Source: CAIWTU01 sp963815135
GTDB lineage: Bacteria > Desulfobacterota > Desulfuromonadia > Geobacterales > Geobacteraceae
Assembly (NCBI GenBank): GCA_963815135.1
Contig: CAWFFO010000012.1
Span: forward strand, 157,163 to 221,162
Reading direction: 5' to 3'
Length of the DNA stretch: 64,000 nt
In this document: positions 16,490 to 23,617 of the stretch, piece after piece
How positions within the stretch are numbered: position 1 is the stretch's first letter
Layout: each line of letters begins with the position of its first letter
The notes under the pieces: model-generated
The model's input: the letters and a program-made list of their open reading frames with translations, nothing else
Database searches by the model: none
What the model was told of the DNA's origin: nothing
Translations under genes and position numbers: made by a program

Positions 16490-17047
16490 TCATCCAGCAT
16501 TTCGTGGGTTATGAATCGGTACGCTCCATGACTTGCTTGCCTTTTCTGATCTGGGTATTCTGACTTCGAGTATGCCGTTATTGTAACTCGCCCTGGCTTT
16601 TTCGTAATCGCAACCCTCAGGCAGGTCAACCATCCGCTTGAATGCACCATATGAACATTCGTGCCGCAGATAATCTCTCTGCTCGATTTTTTCGTCCGTT
16701 TTTCTCTCGCCGCTTATCACAAGTGTAGAATCGTTTGTAAACTTCAAACTTAAATCTTCTTTTTTCAGGCCTGGAATTTCACATCTCACAGTTACTTCAT
16801 TACCATGTTCGTACACATCAACCGTAGGATAAAAGTAGGCTTCACCTTTTGCGCCGAAATCTTTGAACATATCTCTGAACGGTGACCAGAAAGGACGTCT
16901 GAAAGAGTCTTCCAGCATTCTCTCCATGGAACCGAGTGTTGACATTATGCTCCCGAATTCAGAAGTATATGGAGTCATCCCATGTCCGGATTCAGGTTTA
17001 CCCGCATGTTCCCTGCTCACCGATCTGAGTTCCGACTGCCGTTTCAT
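16490..17047 (-). CDS. Hsp20/alpha-crystallin small heat-shock protein
   Basis: 185 residues. An N-terminal region of about 70 residues is followed by the alpha-crystallin domain (YPTVDVYEHGNEVTVRCEIP, ...LVISGERK..., YGAFKRMVDLPEGCDYEKA) and a terminal IPRSEKA tail holding an I-x-I/R-type anchoring segment (VRIPRS). It acts as an ATP-independent holdase for unfolding proteins in the cytoplasm. A near-perfect sigma-70 promoter precedes it and a terminator follows, so it is transcribed alone. Confidence 0.93.
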   Translation of the reverse strand: MKRQSELRSVSREHAGKPESGHGMTPYTSEFGSIMSTLGSMERMLEDSFRRPFWSPFRDMFKDFGAKGEAYFYPTVDVYEHGNEVTVRCEIPGLKKEDLSLKFTNDSTLVISGERKTDEKIEQRDYLRHECSYGAFKRMVDLPEGCDYEKARASYNNGILEVRIPRSEKASKSWSVPIHNPRNAG

Positions 17048-17088
17048 TACCTTGCACCCCCTTCTTTATTCAGTAGCTTGTACTCTTT

Positions 17089-17116
17089 ATTATAGTACAT
17101 GGAAAATGAATGTCAA
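17089..17116 (-). promoter_or_regulatory. Sigma-70 promoter of hsp20
   Basis: On the minus strand TTGACA (17116-17111) is separated by 16 bases from TATAAT (17094-17089), both consensus hexamers, about 45 bases before the start codon. No CIRCE or sigma-32-type heat-shock element is visible. Confidence 0.75.
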
Positions 17117-17216
17117 TATCGATAAGAATGAAAAAATCCGACCCCTGGCTTGATGGACAGCAATTCAATGTACTGCTGCGAATCCATTGACTTGCAATTT
17201 TCCTGGATTTTGAACC

Positions 17217-17411
17217 TTACCGGCTCTTGTCTTTGATAAAATTTTGCAGAGAGCGGTCATAGGTGCGTTCACCCTTGACGCTGAAGAAACAGCCGGGGAT
17301 CTGTCCCTTCTCCCTGTGGTACAGCACACATTTGCAGCAGTTGCCGCGCTTGTCGCAGGAAGTGTAGGTACAGGTGCAATGTTCGAGAGTTCTCGTGGAA
17401 ATACATTCCAT
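17217..17411 (-). CDS. DUF6485-type cysteine-rich small protein
   Basis: 64 residues beginning MECISTRTLEHCTCTYTSC and continuing with CDKRGNCCKCVLYHREKGQI then PGCFFSVKGERTYDRSLQNF. The cysteine arrangement CxC...C...CCxC...PGCFF and the ending match a small family common in anaerobic bacteria that is probably metal binding; the function is unknown. A longer frame over the same bases lacks this conserved pattern and is rejected. AAAGGA lies about 11 bases before the start. Confidence 0.75.
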   Translation of the reverse strand: MECISTRTLEHCTCTYTSCDKRGNCCKCVLYHREKGQIPGCFFSVKGERTYDRSLQNFIKDKSR

Positions 17412-17868
17412 TTCGCCGATGGTCCTTTCATCCGGTAAATTCGCTAATGATGTTTTTCATGGTATCACAAGAAGGTCCGTTAATTCATCAGTAAGGATGA
17501 GTAGGTGGATCGAGGGTGTGTAATGGGAAGACGCCCTGGTTTCCCTTCACCCGCCTTCGGCGCCCTATTCCTCACGTAAAGGGCAAGAATTGTATAGCCT
17601 TCTCAATTAGGAAGAATATGACCCGGAGGGGCGGATGAGGGGTTAGCTGAATATTAAAACTGATTCTCTCATACCTGAATCTGTGGCGCCTGAACGCCGT
17701 AGCGAGAAGAATGCCGGAGTTCAACGTTGTTGACGCTGTTACATGTCCGTTATGCCGGGTGAACTTCGTCGGTCCGCCTCATAAATCCGAAATGCAAAAA
17801 CCGAGGCGTTCCGCGCAAGCGAAAGCGTGAATGCGTCACGGATTCAGGTCATAAAGAGTCACGAAAGA
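17412..17868. other. Gene-free stretch containing MITE copy B
   Basis: 457 bases between the DUF6485 gene and the transaldolase stop codon. Its right part is the inverted-repeat element at 17673-17849. The left part (17412-17672) shows only short palindromic pieces such as CGCCTTCGGCG and no credible frame or promoter. Confidence 0.4.
17673..17849. repeat. MITE-like inverted-repeat element, copy B
   Basis: A 177-base element bounded by ACCTGAATCTGTGGCG and the complement of ACCTGAATCCGTGACG. The flanks read CAT on both sides, a possible 3-base target duplication. Its reverse complement aligns with copy A at 13048-13206 over ends and several internal blocks. It has no coding capacity, so if mobile it would depend on a transposase elsewhere. 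Confidence 0.7.
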
Positions 17869-19008
17869 CTATTTTGCCGCGGATAACGCCCTGGCACGCT
17901 TTTCCCGAAGTGTGTTCATCAGTTTGTCATACGGTTTGATGAACTTGTCAACTCCCTCGTCCTCCAGTTGCTGTGTTACCGCGTCGATATCGATCCCGAG
18001 TCCGGCGAGAACCTTCAATATCCGGTGGGCTTCATGAACCCCTTCCTCGAGGCGGGGGGCGGGTTGCCGTGGTCGCGGTAGGCGTCCAGGGTCTCCGCGG
18101 CAGGGTGTTGACCGTCTCCGGCCCGATCAGGGCCTCGACGTATTTCACATCGCGGTAATCCGGGTTCTTGGTGCTGGTGCTGGCCCAGAGCAGTCGCTGG
18201 GAGCGGGCCCCCGCGCGGCCAGCTTGCGGAAACGCTGGCTCTGAAAGATTTCCTTGTAGATCTGATAGGCATGCTTGGCGCTGGCAATGGCGACCTCGCC
18301 CCTGAGCTCGTCGGCTTTTCGGCCTCGCGGTCCGCCGCTGCCGGCGATCAGTTCCTCCAGTATGGGATCCACCAGCACATCGATGCGGCTCAGGAAAAAA
18401 CTGGCCACCGAGGCCGGATGCCGTCGAGGGCCTGCCCTCGGCAAGCCGCTGCTCCAGCCCGGCCATGTAGGCGTCGGCCACCTCGGCGGTAGCGGGGCAG
18501 CCCGAAAAGCAGCGTCACGTTGACATTGATGCCCTCGCTGATCAGCTGCTGGATGGCCGGCAGCCCTTCCAGGGTGGCCGGCACCTTGATGAGCACATTC
18601 GGCCGGTCCAGGGCTCGCCAGAGCTCCCGGGCCTCGTCGACGGTGCCCTGGGTGTCGTGGGCGAGATGCGGGATGACTTCCAGACTGACAAAACCGTGAT
18701 CCCCGCCGGAGGTGTCATACAGCGGGCGGAAGACGTCGGCGGCCATCTGCACGTCCTGCACGGTCAGGTCGCGATAGATGTCGTCGCGCGCTTTGGCCCT
18801 GCCCGGCCAGGGAGGCGATGCGCTCGTCGTAATCATCGCTGCCGGCAATGGCCTTGTCGAAAATCGCCGGGTTGGAAGTGACGCCCCGCAGGCCGTCCTC
18901 ATCTATCATCCTTTTCAGTTCACCGGACACAATCATTCCCCGGCGAATAAAATCCATCCACACACTCTGCCCCAGATTACCCAACTCACGTAAAGGGTTC
19001 TTGTTCAT
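17869..19008 (-). pseudogene. tal: Transaldolase, broken by several single-base frameshifts
   Basis: The pieces assemble into a long-form transaldolase of about 375 residues: LGQSVWMDFIRRGMIVSGEL and GVTSNPAIFDKAI at the start, FVSLEVIPHLAHDT, NVLIKVPATLEG (Schiff-base lysine strand), EGINVNVTLLFG, then KNPDYRDVKYVEALIGPETV and a normal C-terminus. It moves a dihydroxyacetone unit in the pentose phosphate pathway. One-base slips occur near 18797, 18487, 18431, 18317, 18211 and 18095, in G/C runs. The centre (about 18040-18790) is much more GC-rich than both ends, as in hcp. It starts 15 bases after the ROK kinase stop, so they form an operon. Consensus error is the likely cause. Confidence 0.8.
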
Positions 19009-19023
19009 TGAATATCTCCTCTT

Positions 19024-20007
19024 TCATTCGGGGTCATTCTCCGGGAGCTCACGCATCGCCATAATGGCCGCTCCGACAACCCCCGCATCCTTTTGCAGCT
19101 GCGAAGGAAGTACCTGCAACTGCGCCCGCGCCACCGCAAGAGCTCTCCTGGCGATGCCGCGCTCCACACGGCCGACCAGTTCGGGGATGCCTTCGATCAC
19201 CCCGCCTCCGAGAATGAGTCGGCACGGGTTGAATGCATTCACCAGACTGACCGCGCCTGCTATCAGCGCTTCGGTGGCCGATTCCATCAGCCGCCGCGCC
19301 ATCGGGTCGCCTTTGGCGGCAATGTCGGCAACGACCCGGGCGTTTATCTCCTCGGCACGACCACCGGCCTCGCGAAGTAAGGCCACGCCTCCTCCCGGAT
19401 CATTTTCGACGGCTTCCCTGGCGCTCCGGGCGATAGCCCATCCTCCGGCCAGTGCTTCCAGACAGCCGTGGTTTCCGCAGTTGCAGAGGGGACCGTGCAG
19501 GTCGATGGTGATATGCCCAAGTTCGCCGGCGGTGTTGCTGCAACCGGTCAACATCCGCCCGCCGCTTACCACGCCGCCGCCGATGCCGGTCCCGACGAAA
19601 ATCAGCACGAGATCGTCACATCCCTGTCCCGCGCCGTGAATCCACTCTCCCCAGGTTGCGGCGCGCACGTCGTTGGTGATGGACACCGGCAGGCCCAGGG
19701 CGTCGCTCAGTTCGTCCCTGAGCGGAACATCACGCCAGTCGAGGTTCGGAGCGAATCGGACCACGCCGCTGATGGCGTCTATCTGTCCGGCAACGCCAAT
19801 CCCGATTGCCCTGGCGGGAATGTCCGCACTTTGCCGCATTTCCAGAACGGCATTCACAATCTGCTCCTGTATGGCTCCTGGCCCTCCCTCAACCCTGGTG
19901 GCAAGCCGCTTTTTATCCAGAACCCGCCCGGTCGCATCAACACAGGCAATTTCTATTTTCGTGCCTCCCAGGTCGATGCCGATTGTGCGAATTTCATCAT
20001 TTTTCAT
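19024..20007 (-). CDS. ROK-family sugar kinase (glucokinase-like)
   Basis: 327 residues. GIDLGGTKIEIACVD is the ATP phosphate loop, NDVRAATWGEW and GTGIGGGVVSGG the sugar and adenosine loops, GELGHITID carries the substrate Glu-His, and CNCGNHGCLEA is the ROK zinc motif. Most such proteins phosphorylate glucose or N-acetyl sugars with ATP. It is the first gene of a two-gene minus-strand operon with transaldolase, which fits a role in feeding glucose to glycolysis and the pentose phosphate route. Exact sugar is inference. Confidence 0.88.
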   Translation of the reverse strand: MKNDEIRTIGIDLGGTKIEIACVDATGRVLDKKRLATRVEGGPGAIQEQIVNAVLEMRQSADIPARAIGIGVAGQIDAISGVVRFAPNLDWRDVPLRDELSDALGLPVSITNDVRAATWGEWIHGAGQGCDDLVLIFVGTGIGGGVVSGGRMLTGCSNTAGELGHITIDLHGPLCNCGNHGCLEALAGGWAIARSAREAVENDPGGGVALLREAGGRAEEINARVVADIAAKGDPMARRLMESATEALIAGAVSLVNAFNPCRLILGGGVIEGIPELVGRVERGIARRALAVARAQLQVLPSQLQKDAGVVGAAIMAMRELPENDPE

Positions 20008-20079
20008 ATAAGCAATCTCCGCTCTTCAACCTAAGCCGCCAATTCTGTAATCAAACAGTAAAATTAAAATCTTTTATTT

Positions 20080-20158
20080 AACAGGATGGGCAGGATTGAC
20101 AGGATAAAAACCTGCTTCTAAAGCGAAAAAGATTTTTATTTATCCTGTCCATTCTGTA
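20080..20158. repeat. Dispersed palindrome of the ACAGGATGGACAGGATAAA type, copy 1
   Basis: AACAGGATGGGCAGGATTGA on the left and TTTATCCTGTCCATTCTGT on the right form long complementary arms around an AT-rich centre. The same sequence type recurs at 43072-43154. It is an intergenic repeat found widely in bacteria of this group and lies between the ROK start and the DUF488 stop. Confidence 0.7.
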
Positions 20159-20206
20159 AATTATCGACTTTAATCCCGTCATTCCGGTTTAAATGCCGTC
20201 TGCCGT

Positions 20207-20560
20207 CTACATTTTTAAATGTTCTTCAAGATATTGTTTCAGCGCCAGCGCATTATTGTGTTCCGTGTCCCGGGCACTGTAAAGCAGGCACACTTTGCCG
20301 TGGCGCGCGGCGTCCACCAAGGGTTCCAGCGCACCCGGATTTTGGTCCAGTTCGTCGTAGTACCGTTTCCGGAACTCGTCCCATTTTGCCGGCTCGTGAC
20401 CGAACCAGAGGCGGAGGCCGCTACTGGGGGCTACATCCTTCAGCCATTCCTCCATCTCCAGAGCCTCTTTTTTCATTCCCCGGGGCCAAAGCCGCTCCAC
20501 CAGGAACCGCGTACCGTCATCCGGTCCGGGAGGATCATACACCCGCTTGACGATAATCAT
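20207..20560 (-). CDS. DUF488-family protein
   Basis: 117 residues. IIVKRVYDPPGPDDGTRFLV, then ERLWPRGMKKEALEMEEWLK with the RLWPRG motif, DVAPSSGLRLWFGHEP and VCLLYSARDTEHNNALALKQ are the landmark stretches of DUF488 (YeaO-type). Function is unknown. Its start codon overlaps the stop of the upstream FAD oxidoreductase in an ATGA arrangement, so translation of the two is coupled. Confidence 0.9.
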   Translation of the reverse strand: MIIVKRVYDPPGPDDGTRFLVERLWPRGMKKEALEMEEWLKDVAPSSGLRLWFGHEPAKWDEFRKRYYDELDQNPGALEPLVDAARHGKVCLLYSARDTEHNNALALKQYLEEHLKM

Positions 20561-21744
20561 CCGGGCAACCTTCCCTTCAGGTCTTCCGGCCGGAAAGGTC
20601 CCGGTTCCGCAATCAGCTTGCGGGCCGCATCCACCTGTTCCCAGATATTGCGCAGCAGCACACCCCGCACCCTTCCTCCGGCCAGGTAATAGATAACCCC
20701 TTTTTTGTAAGGGGTCTGCCAGTCGGCAAACGTTTCGAGTCGTGCGTCGATTTCGCCGACTGCTTCATAACCGAGCTCGAACATGTCGGAATAGAAAAAG
20801 GGCAGGTGATGATACGGTTGCGTTTCACCCGCCATGTTTCTCCCGGCCGCGCGCCCCATGGTATTGGCGTTGTCTTCATGCTCCACCCGCATGCGCTTGT
20901 CCAGTGCCGGATTATAAAACAGCGCCACATCACCCGCGGCATAGATATCGGGGTTGCCGGTGCGCAGGAATTCATCCACCACGATCCCGTCCCCCACCTC
21001 AAGCCCGGCGGCCCGGGCAAGTTCTACATTTGGCACAATGCCCAGCCCCGCCACGACTCCATCCACGGTAAGGCTTTCGCTGCCGCTGGTTTTCACCGTC
21101 AATGAAGAGTCGTTCCGTTCCAGTCCGGTGACGGTCTGCCCGCTCAACAGGCGGACACCCTTTTTCCGGTAATAGTCGCCCAGATATTTTGCCATGTCAC
21201 CGGGAAATATCCGGCCGCAGAGTTCGTCACCGGGATAGACCATGACCACTTCCATACCGTTCATGGCGAGGGCCGCGGCTATTTCGCTGCCGATAAAACC
21301 GCCGCCGATAACGGCGAACTTTTTCCCTTCGGTAGCCAGCCCCCTCAATTTCCTGTAATCATCGAGGGTGCGAAAATAGATTATATCGTCATCGCCGAAT
21401 GGAAGCCGTCTCGGAGTGCCGCCGGTCGCAAGAAGGAGCTTGTCCCAGCTATATATTACCCCTTCAGTATCAACTGCGCTTTTGCCGGAAGGATCTATCG
21501 AAACAATTTCTTTTCCCGTATGGATGTCGACTCCATGCTTTTCCATTTCCCTCCAGATTATATCTTCGGGTTTTCCCTTCCACAGTTTTTTCGATAGGGG
21601 AGGGCGGTCATAGGGAAGATGGGGGTCATTGCCTATCATGCCTATCGTGCCGTCAGGGTCCGCCTCCCTGATACCCTGGACTGCCGCTGCACCTGTCATC
21701 CCCCCGCCGATTATGAGATACCTGTAGTGAGGCATTAGGTTCAA
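20557..21744 (-). CDS. NAD(P)/FAD-dependent oxidoreductase (ferredoxin-reductase/NirB type)
   Basis: 395 residues. N-terminal FAD-binding GGGMTGAAAVQGIRE, substrate-side PYDRPPLSKKLW, central NAD(P)-binding VIGGGFIGSEIAAAL, and the second FAD motif YAAGDVALF. The C-terminal reductase-type domain ends near 385. This layout fits flavoproteins that pass electrons between NAD(P)H and a ferredoxin-like or rubredoxin-like partner. No partner gene is adjacent apart from the coupled DUF488 gene. Partner and direction are unknown. Confidence 0.88.
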   Translation of the reverse strand: MNLMPHYRYLIIGGGMTGAAAVQGIREADPDGTIGMIGNDPHLPYDRPPLSKKLWKGKPEDIIWREMEKHGVDIHTGKEIVSIDPSGKSAVDTEGVIYSWDKLLLATGGTPRRLPFGDDDIIYFRTLDDYRKLRGLATEGKKFAVIGGGFIGSEIAAALAMNGMEVVMVYPGDELCGRIFPGDMAKYLGDYYRKKGVRLLSGQTVTGLERNDSSLTVKTSGSESLTVDGVVAGLGIVPNVELARAAGLEVGDGIVVDEFLRTGNPDIYAAGDVALFYNPALDKRMRVEHEDNANTMGRAAGRNMAGETQPYHHLPFFYSDMFELGYEAVGEIDARLETFADWQTPYKKGVIYYLAGGRVRGVLLRNIWEQVDAARKLIAEPGPFRPEDLKGRLPG

Positions 21745-21834
21745 CCTTTCTCCGCGGGATTTTCACGGAACAATTATAAACTTCTGTCAAAATGGTACCA
21801 TCATAAAGGCAAAGTTCAATTTTCTCCCGATTCT

Positions 21835-22104
21835 TCAAACCGGCCCGTTTTCCCTTTCTTTCAGCTCCTCGTACGGCCCCACTTTCTTCCGGTACAACTC
21901 CAGTTTGCAGCATTCCAGTGCCCCGATCATGTCGTTGAACCTCTGGTAGTTCGGGGCCGGATAAAGGGTGTAAAGAAGCTTGGTGACGACATAATTCAGG
22001 TTGCCGGCAAAATTACCGTCATCGTTCAGCCTGGTGAGAGAATCTGCCAGATCCCGGATGACCGGATCGAGGACTTCGCGCTTTTCCTTGAGAATGTATG
22101 GCAT
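21835..22104 (-). CDS. DUF6899-like small protein
   Basis: 89 residues from the ATG at 22104, which has a good GGGAGG site; an upstream in-frame ATG at 22164 has none. The sequence runs MPYILKEKREVLDPVIRDL, LNYVVTKLLYTLYPAPNYQR, then IGALECCKLELYRKKVGPYE. The N-terminal MPYI.KE.R and the ALECCKLELYR..V.PYE ending match a short family of unknown function. The IS630 element is inserted about 115 bases before this start, so its original promoter region may have been altered. Confidence 0.7.
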   Translation of the reverse strand: MPYILKEKREVLDPVIRDLADSLTRLNDDGNFAGNLNYVVTKLLYTLYPAPNYQRFNDMIGALECCKLELYRKKVGPYEELKERENGPV

Positions 22105-22216
22105 GAATGCCTCCCTGTTCGCTATTCTTATATTGATTGTAGATAAAAAGATTTCATACTTCAAAAATATGCACCAGTTATGGTATGAAGTTTTGCCGGA
22201 TACCTGTAATTAATGT

Positions 22217-23319
22217 TACTAAGTAGTAACCTGACTACTCGACATTATTCGGCAGCATAGCAGCATTCTTTGTGTCTAAAGAAGCTGCGAATCAGGGCAG
22301 GCGACCTTTGGATAGATCGTAGTGCCGACGATACTTTCTTAACCATGTCATCAAGAGACTTGATGAACATTTTGCCGATGCGGTGATTCTTGATCTGGTT
22401 CCAAACTTGCTCATCCGGATTGAGTTCCGGTGAGTACGAAGGCAAGTAGAACAACTTCAGCTTGCCTTCCGATGATTCGACAAAGGTTTTTACCCTTTCC
22501 GACCGGTGGACAGGGTGACCATCAACAATAAGGAATATGGGGGTTTTCTGGTTCTTTAGCAATCGTTCCAGAAATTCAATGAACCGGTCGGCTGTCAGTT
22601 TCCCCTTGATCGTCATGAAGCGCATGGAACCTTTGGCGCTGATTGCCGATACCAGGTTCAGGCTGTGGCGGGCACCGGTGGTCCTCACCACCGGTGTCTG
22701 GCCCTTCGGTGCCCATGTGGTACCACTGTGGTAATCGGAACGGACGCCGGCCTCATCGCCGAAACATATCGTTGCCTTGGCTTTTTTGGCCTCTTTCTGG
22801 ATGGCGGGGTATTCCTCCTGAAGCCAGTAAGCAACTCGCTCAGGATTCTGTTGATAGGCCCGTCGCAGAGGCTTCTGGGGTGTCAAACCTATCTCATGAA
22901 GCAGACGACCAACGGAAACCTCGCTCAGGCTGATACCAAACTGGTCCAGGATGAGATCCTTCACCATTCTCCTGGTCCAAAGCGCAAAGGCGAACTTCAG
23001 CTGCAGCGGATTTTTGGAGGTTACGATGTCAAAGATCTTCTGCTTTTGCGCCTTGCTCAGAGTTGGCTGTTTGCCAGGAATTTTTTGATATTTGAGACCC
23101 TCGGTGCCGGCAGTCTCATATCGTTTCAGCCATTGGTACACGGCTGATCGATGAAACCCAAGAATCTTGGCAATGATTTCTGGACTTTCGCCAGCCTTGA
23201 TTCTTTCTACGGCGCGGATCCTGATTGCTTCTCTTGCACTATGATTGAGTTTTCTGCCATCAAAATTTTTCATGGCGGCATTATAACACAATGTCTAGTA
23301 ATTTGTGAACTACTTAGTA
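22217..23319. mobile_element. IS630-family insertion sequence
   Basis: About 1.1 kb with 28-bp imperfect terminal inverted repeats beginning CTAAGTAGT on both ends (22219-22246 and the complement of 23290-23317), inner end GACATT. A TA dinucleotide flanks each side, as expected for the Tc1/mariner-IS630 group, so the empty site can be read as ATGT-TA-ATGTC. The single transposase is intact. No second copy is in the window. Confidence 0.85.
22245..23273 (-). CDS. IS630-family transposase
   Basis: 342 residues from the ATG at 23273; a TTG at 23291 lies inside the terminal repeat and lacks a ribosome site. N-terminal helix-turn-helix (SPEIIAKILGFHRSAVYQWL), a second winged helix domain, then the DDE catalytic core: CFGDEAGVRSDY (first Asp), FLIVDGHPVHRSE (second Asp) and YSPELNPDEQVWNQIK (Glu). 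The frame is complete, so the element may be active. Its stop codon lies within the left terminal repeat. Confidence 0.92.
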   Translation of the reverse strand: MKNFDGRKLNHSAREAIRIRAVERIKAGESPEIIAKILGFHRSAVYQWLKRYETAGTEGLKYQKIPGKQPTLSKAQKQKIFDIVTSKNPLQLKFAFALWTRRMVKDLILDQFGISLSEVSVGRLLHEIGLTPQKPLRRAYQQNPERVAYWLQEEYPAIQKEAKKAKATICFGDEAGVRSDYHSGTTWAPKGQTPVVRTTGARHSLNLVSAISAKGSMRFMTIKGKLTADRFIEFLERLLKNQKTPIFLIVDGHPVHRSERVKTFVESSEGKLKLFYLPSYSPELNPDEQVWNQIKNHRIGKMFIKSLDDMVKKVSSALRSIQRSPALIRSFFRHKECCYAAE

Positions 23320-23617
23320 ATGTCAGAATCAATATATGTATGATTGGCGGCATACTGTTGAATATGATATTAATTGAATTTGTGAGTTTTACGATAAAAT
23401 TTACTTTCCATCTGAAAACTTTAAAAATACGGAGTATCAGAATTTGTAGTTTTATTGCCGTTTTGATAGTACTGTTAGTCCTTTGAGTACTGATCCCGGT
23501 TTTCAGCAAATCATGTGTCAATGGAAACATTATGGGATCAGTTGAAATTGAGTCTGTTGCTGAAATTATGAAATTTTGTATTGATATCAGTCGAAATCGC
23601 TTGAACAAGGAGAGTAC

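Noticed and set aside
13048..17849. CRISPR-like repetition at the ACCTGAAT repeats
   Set aside because: Only two elements 4.6 kb apart with inverted ends; no regular direct repeats or spacers.
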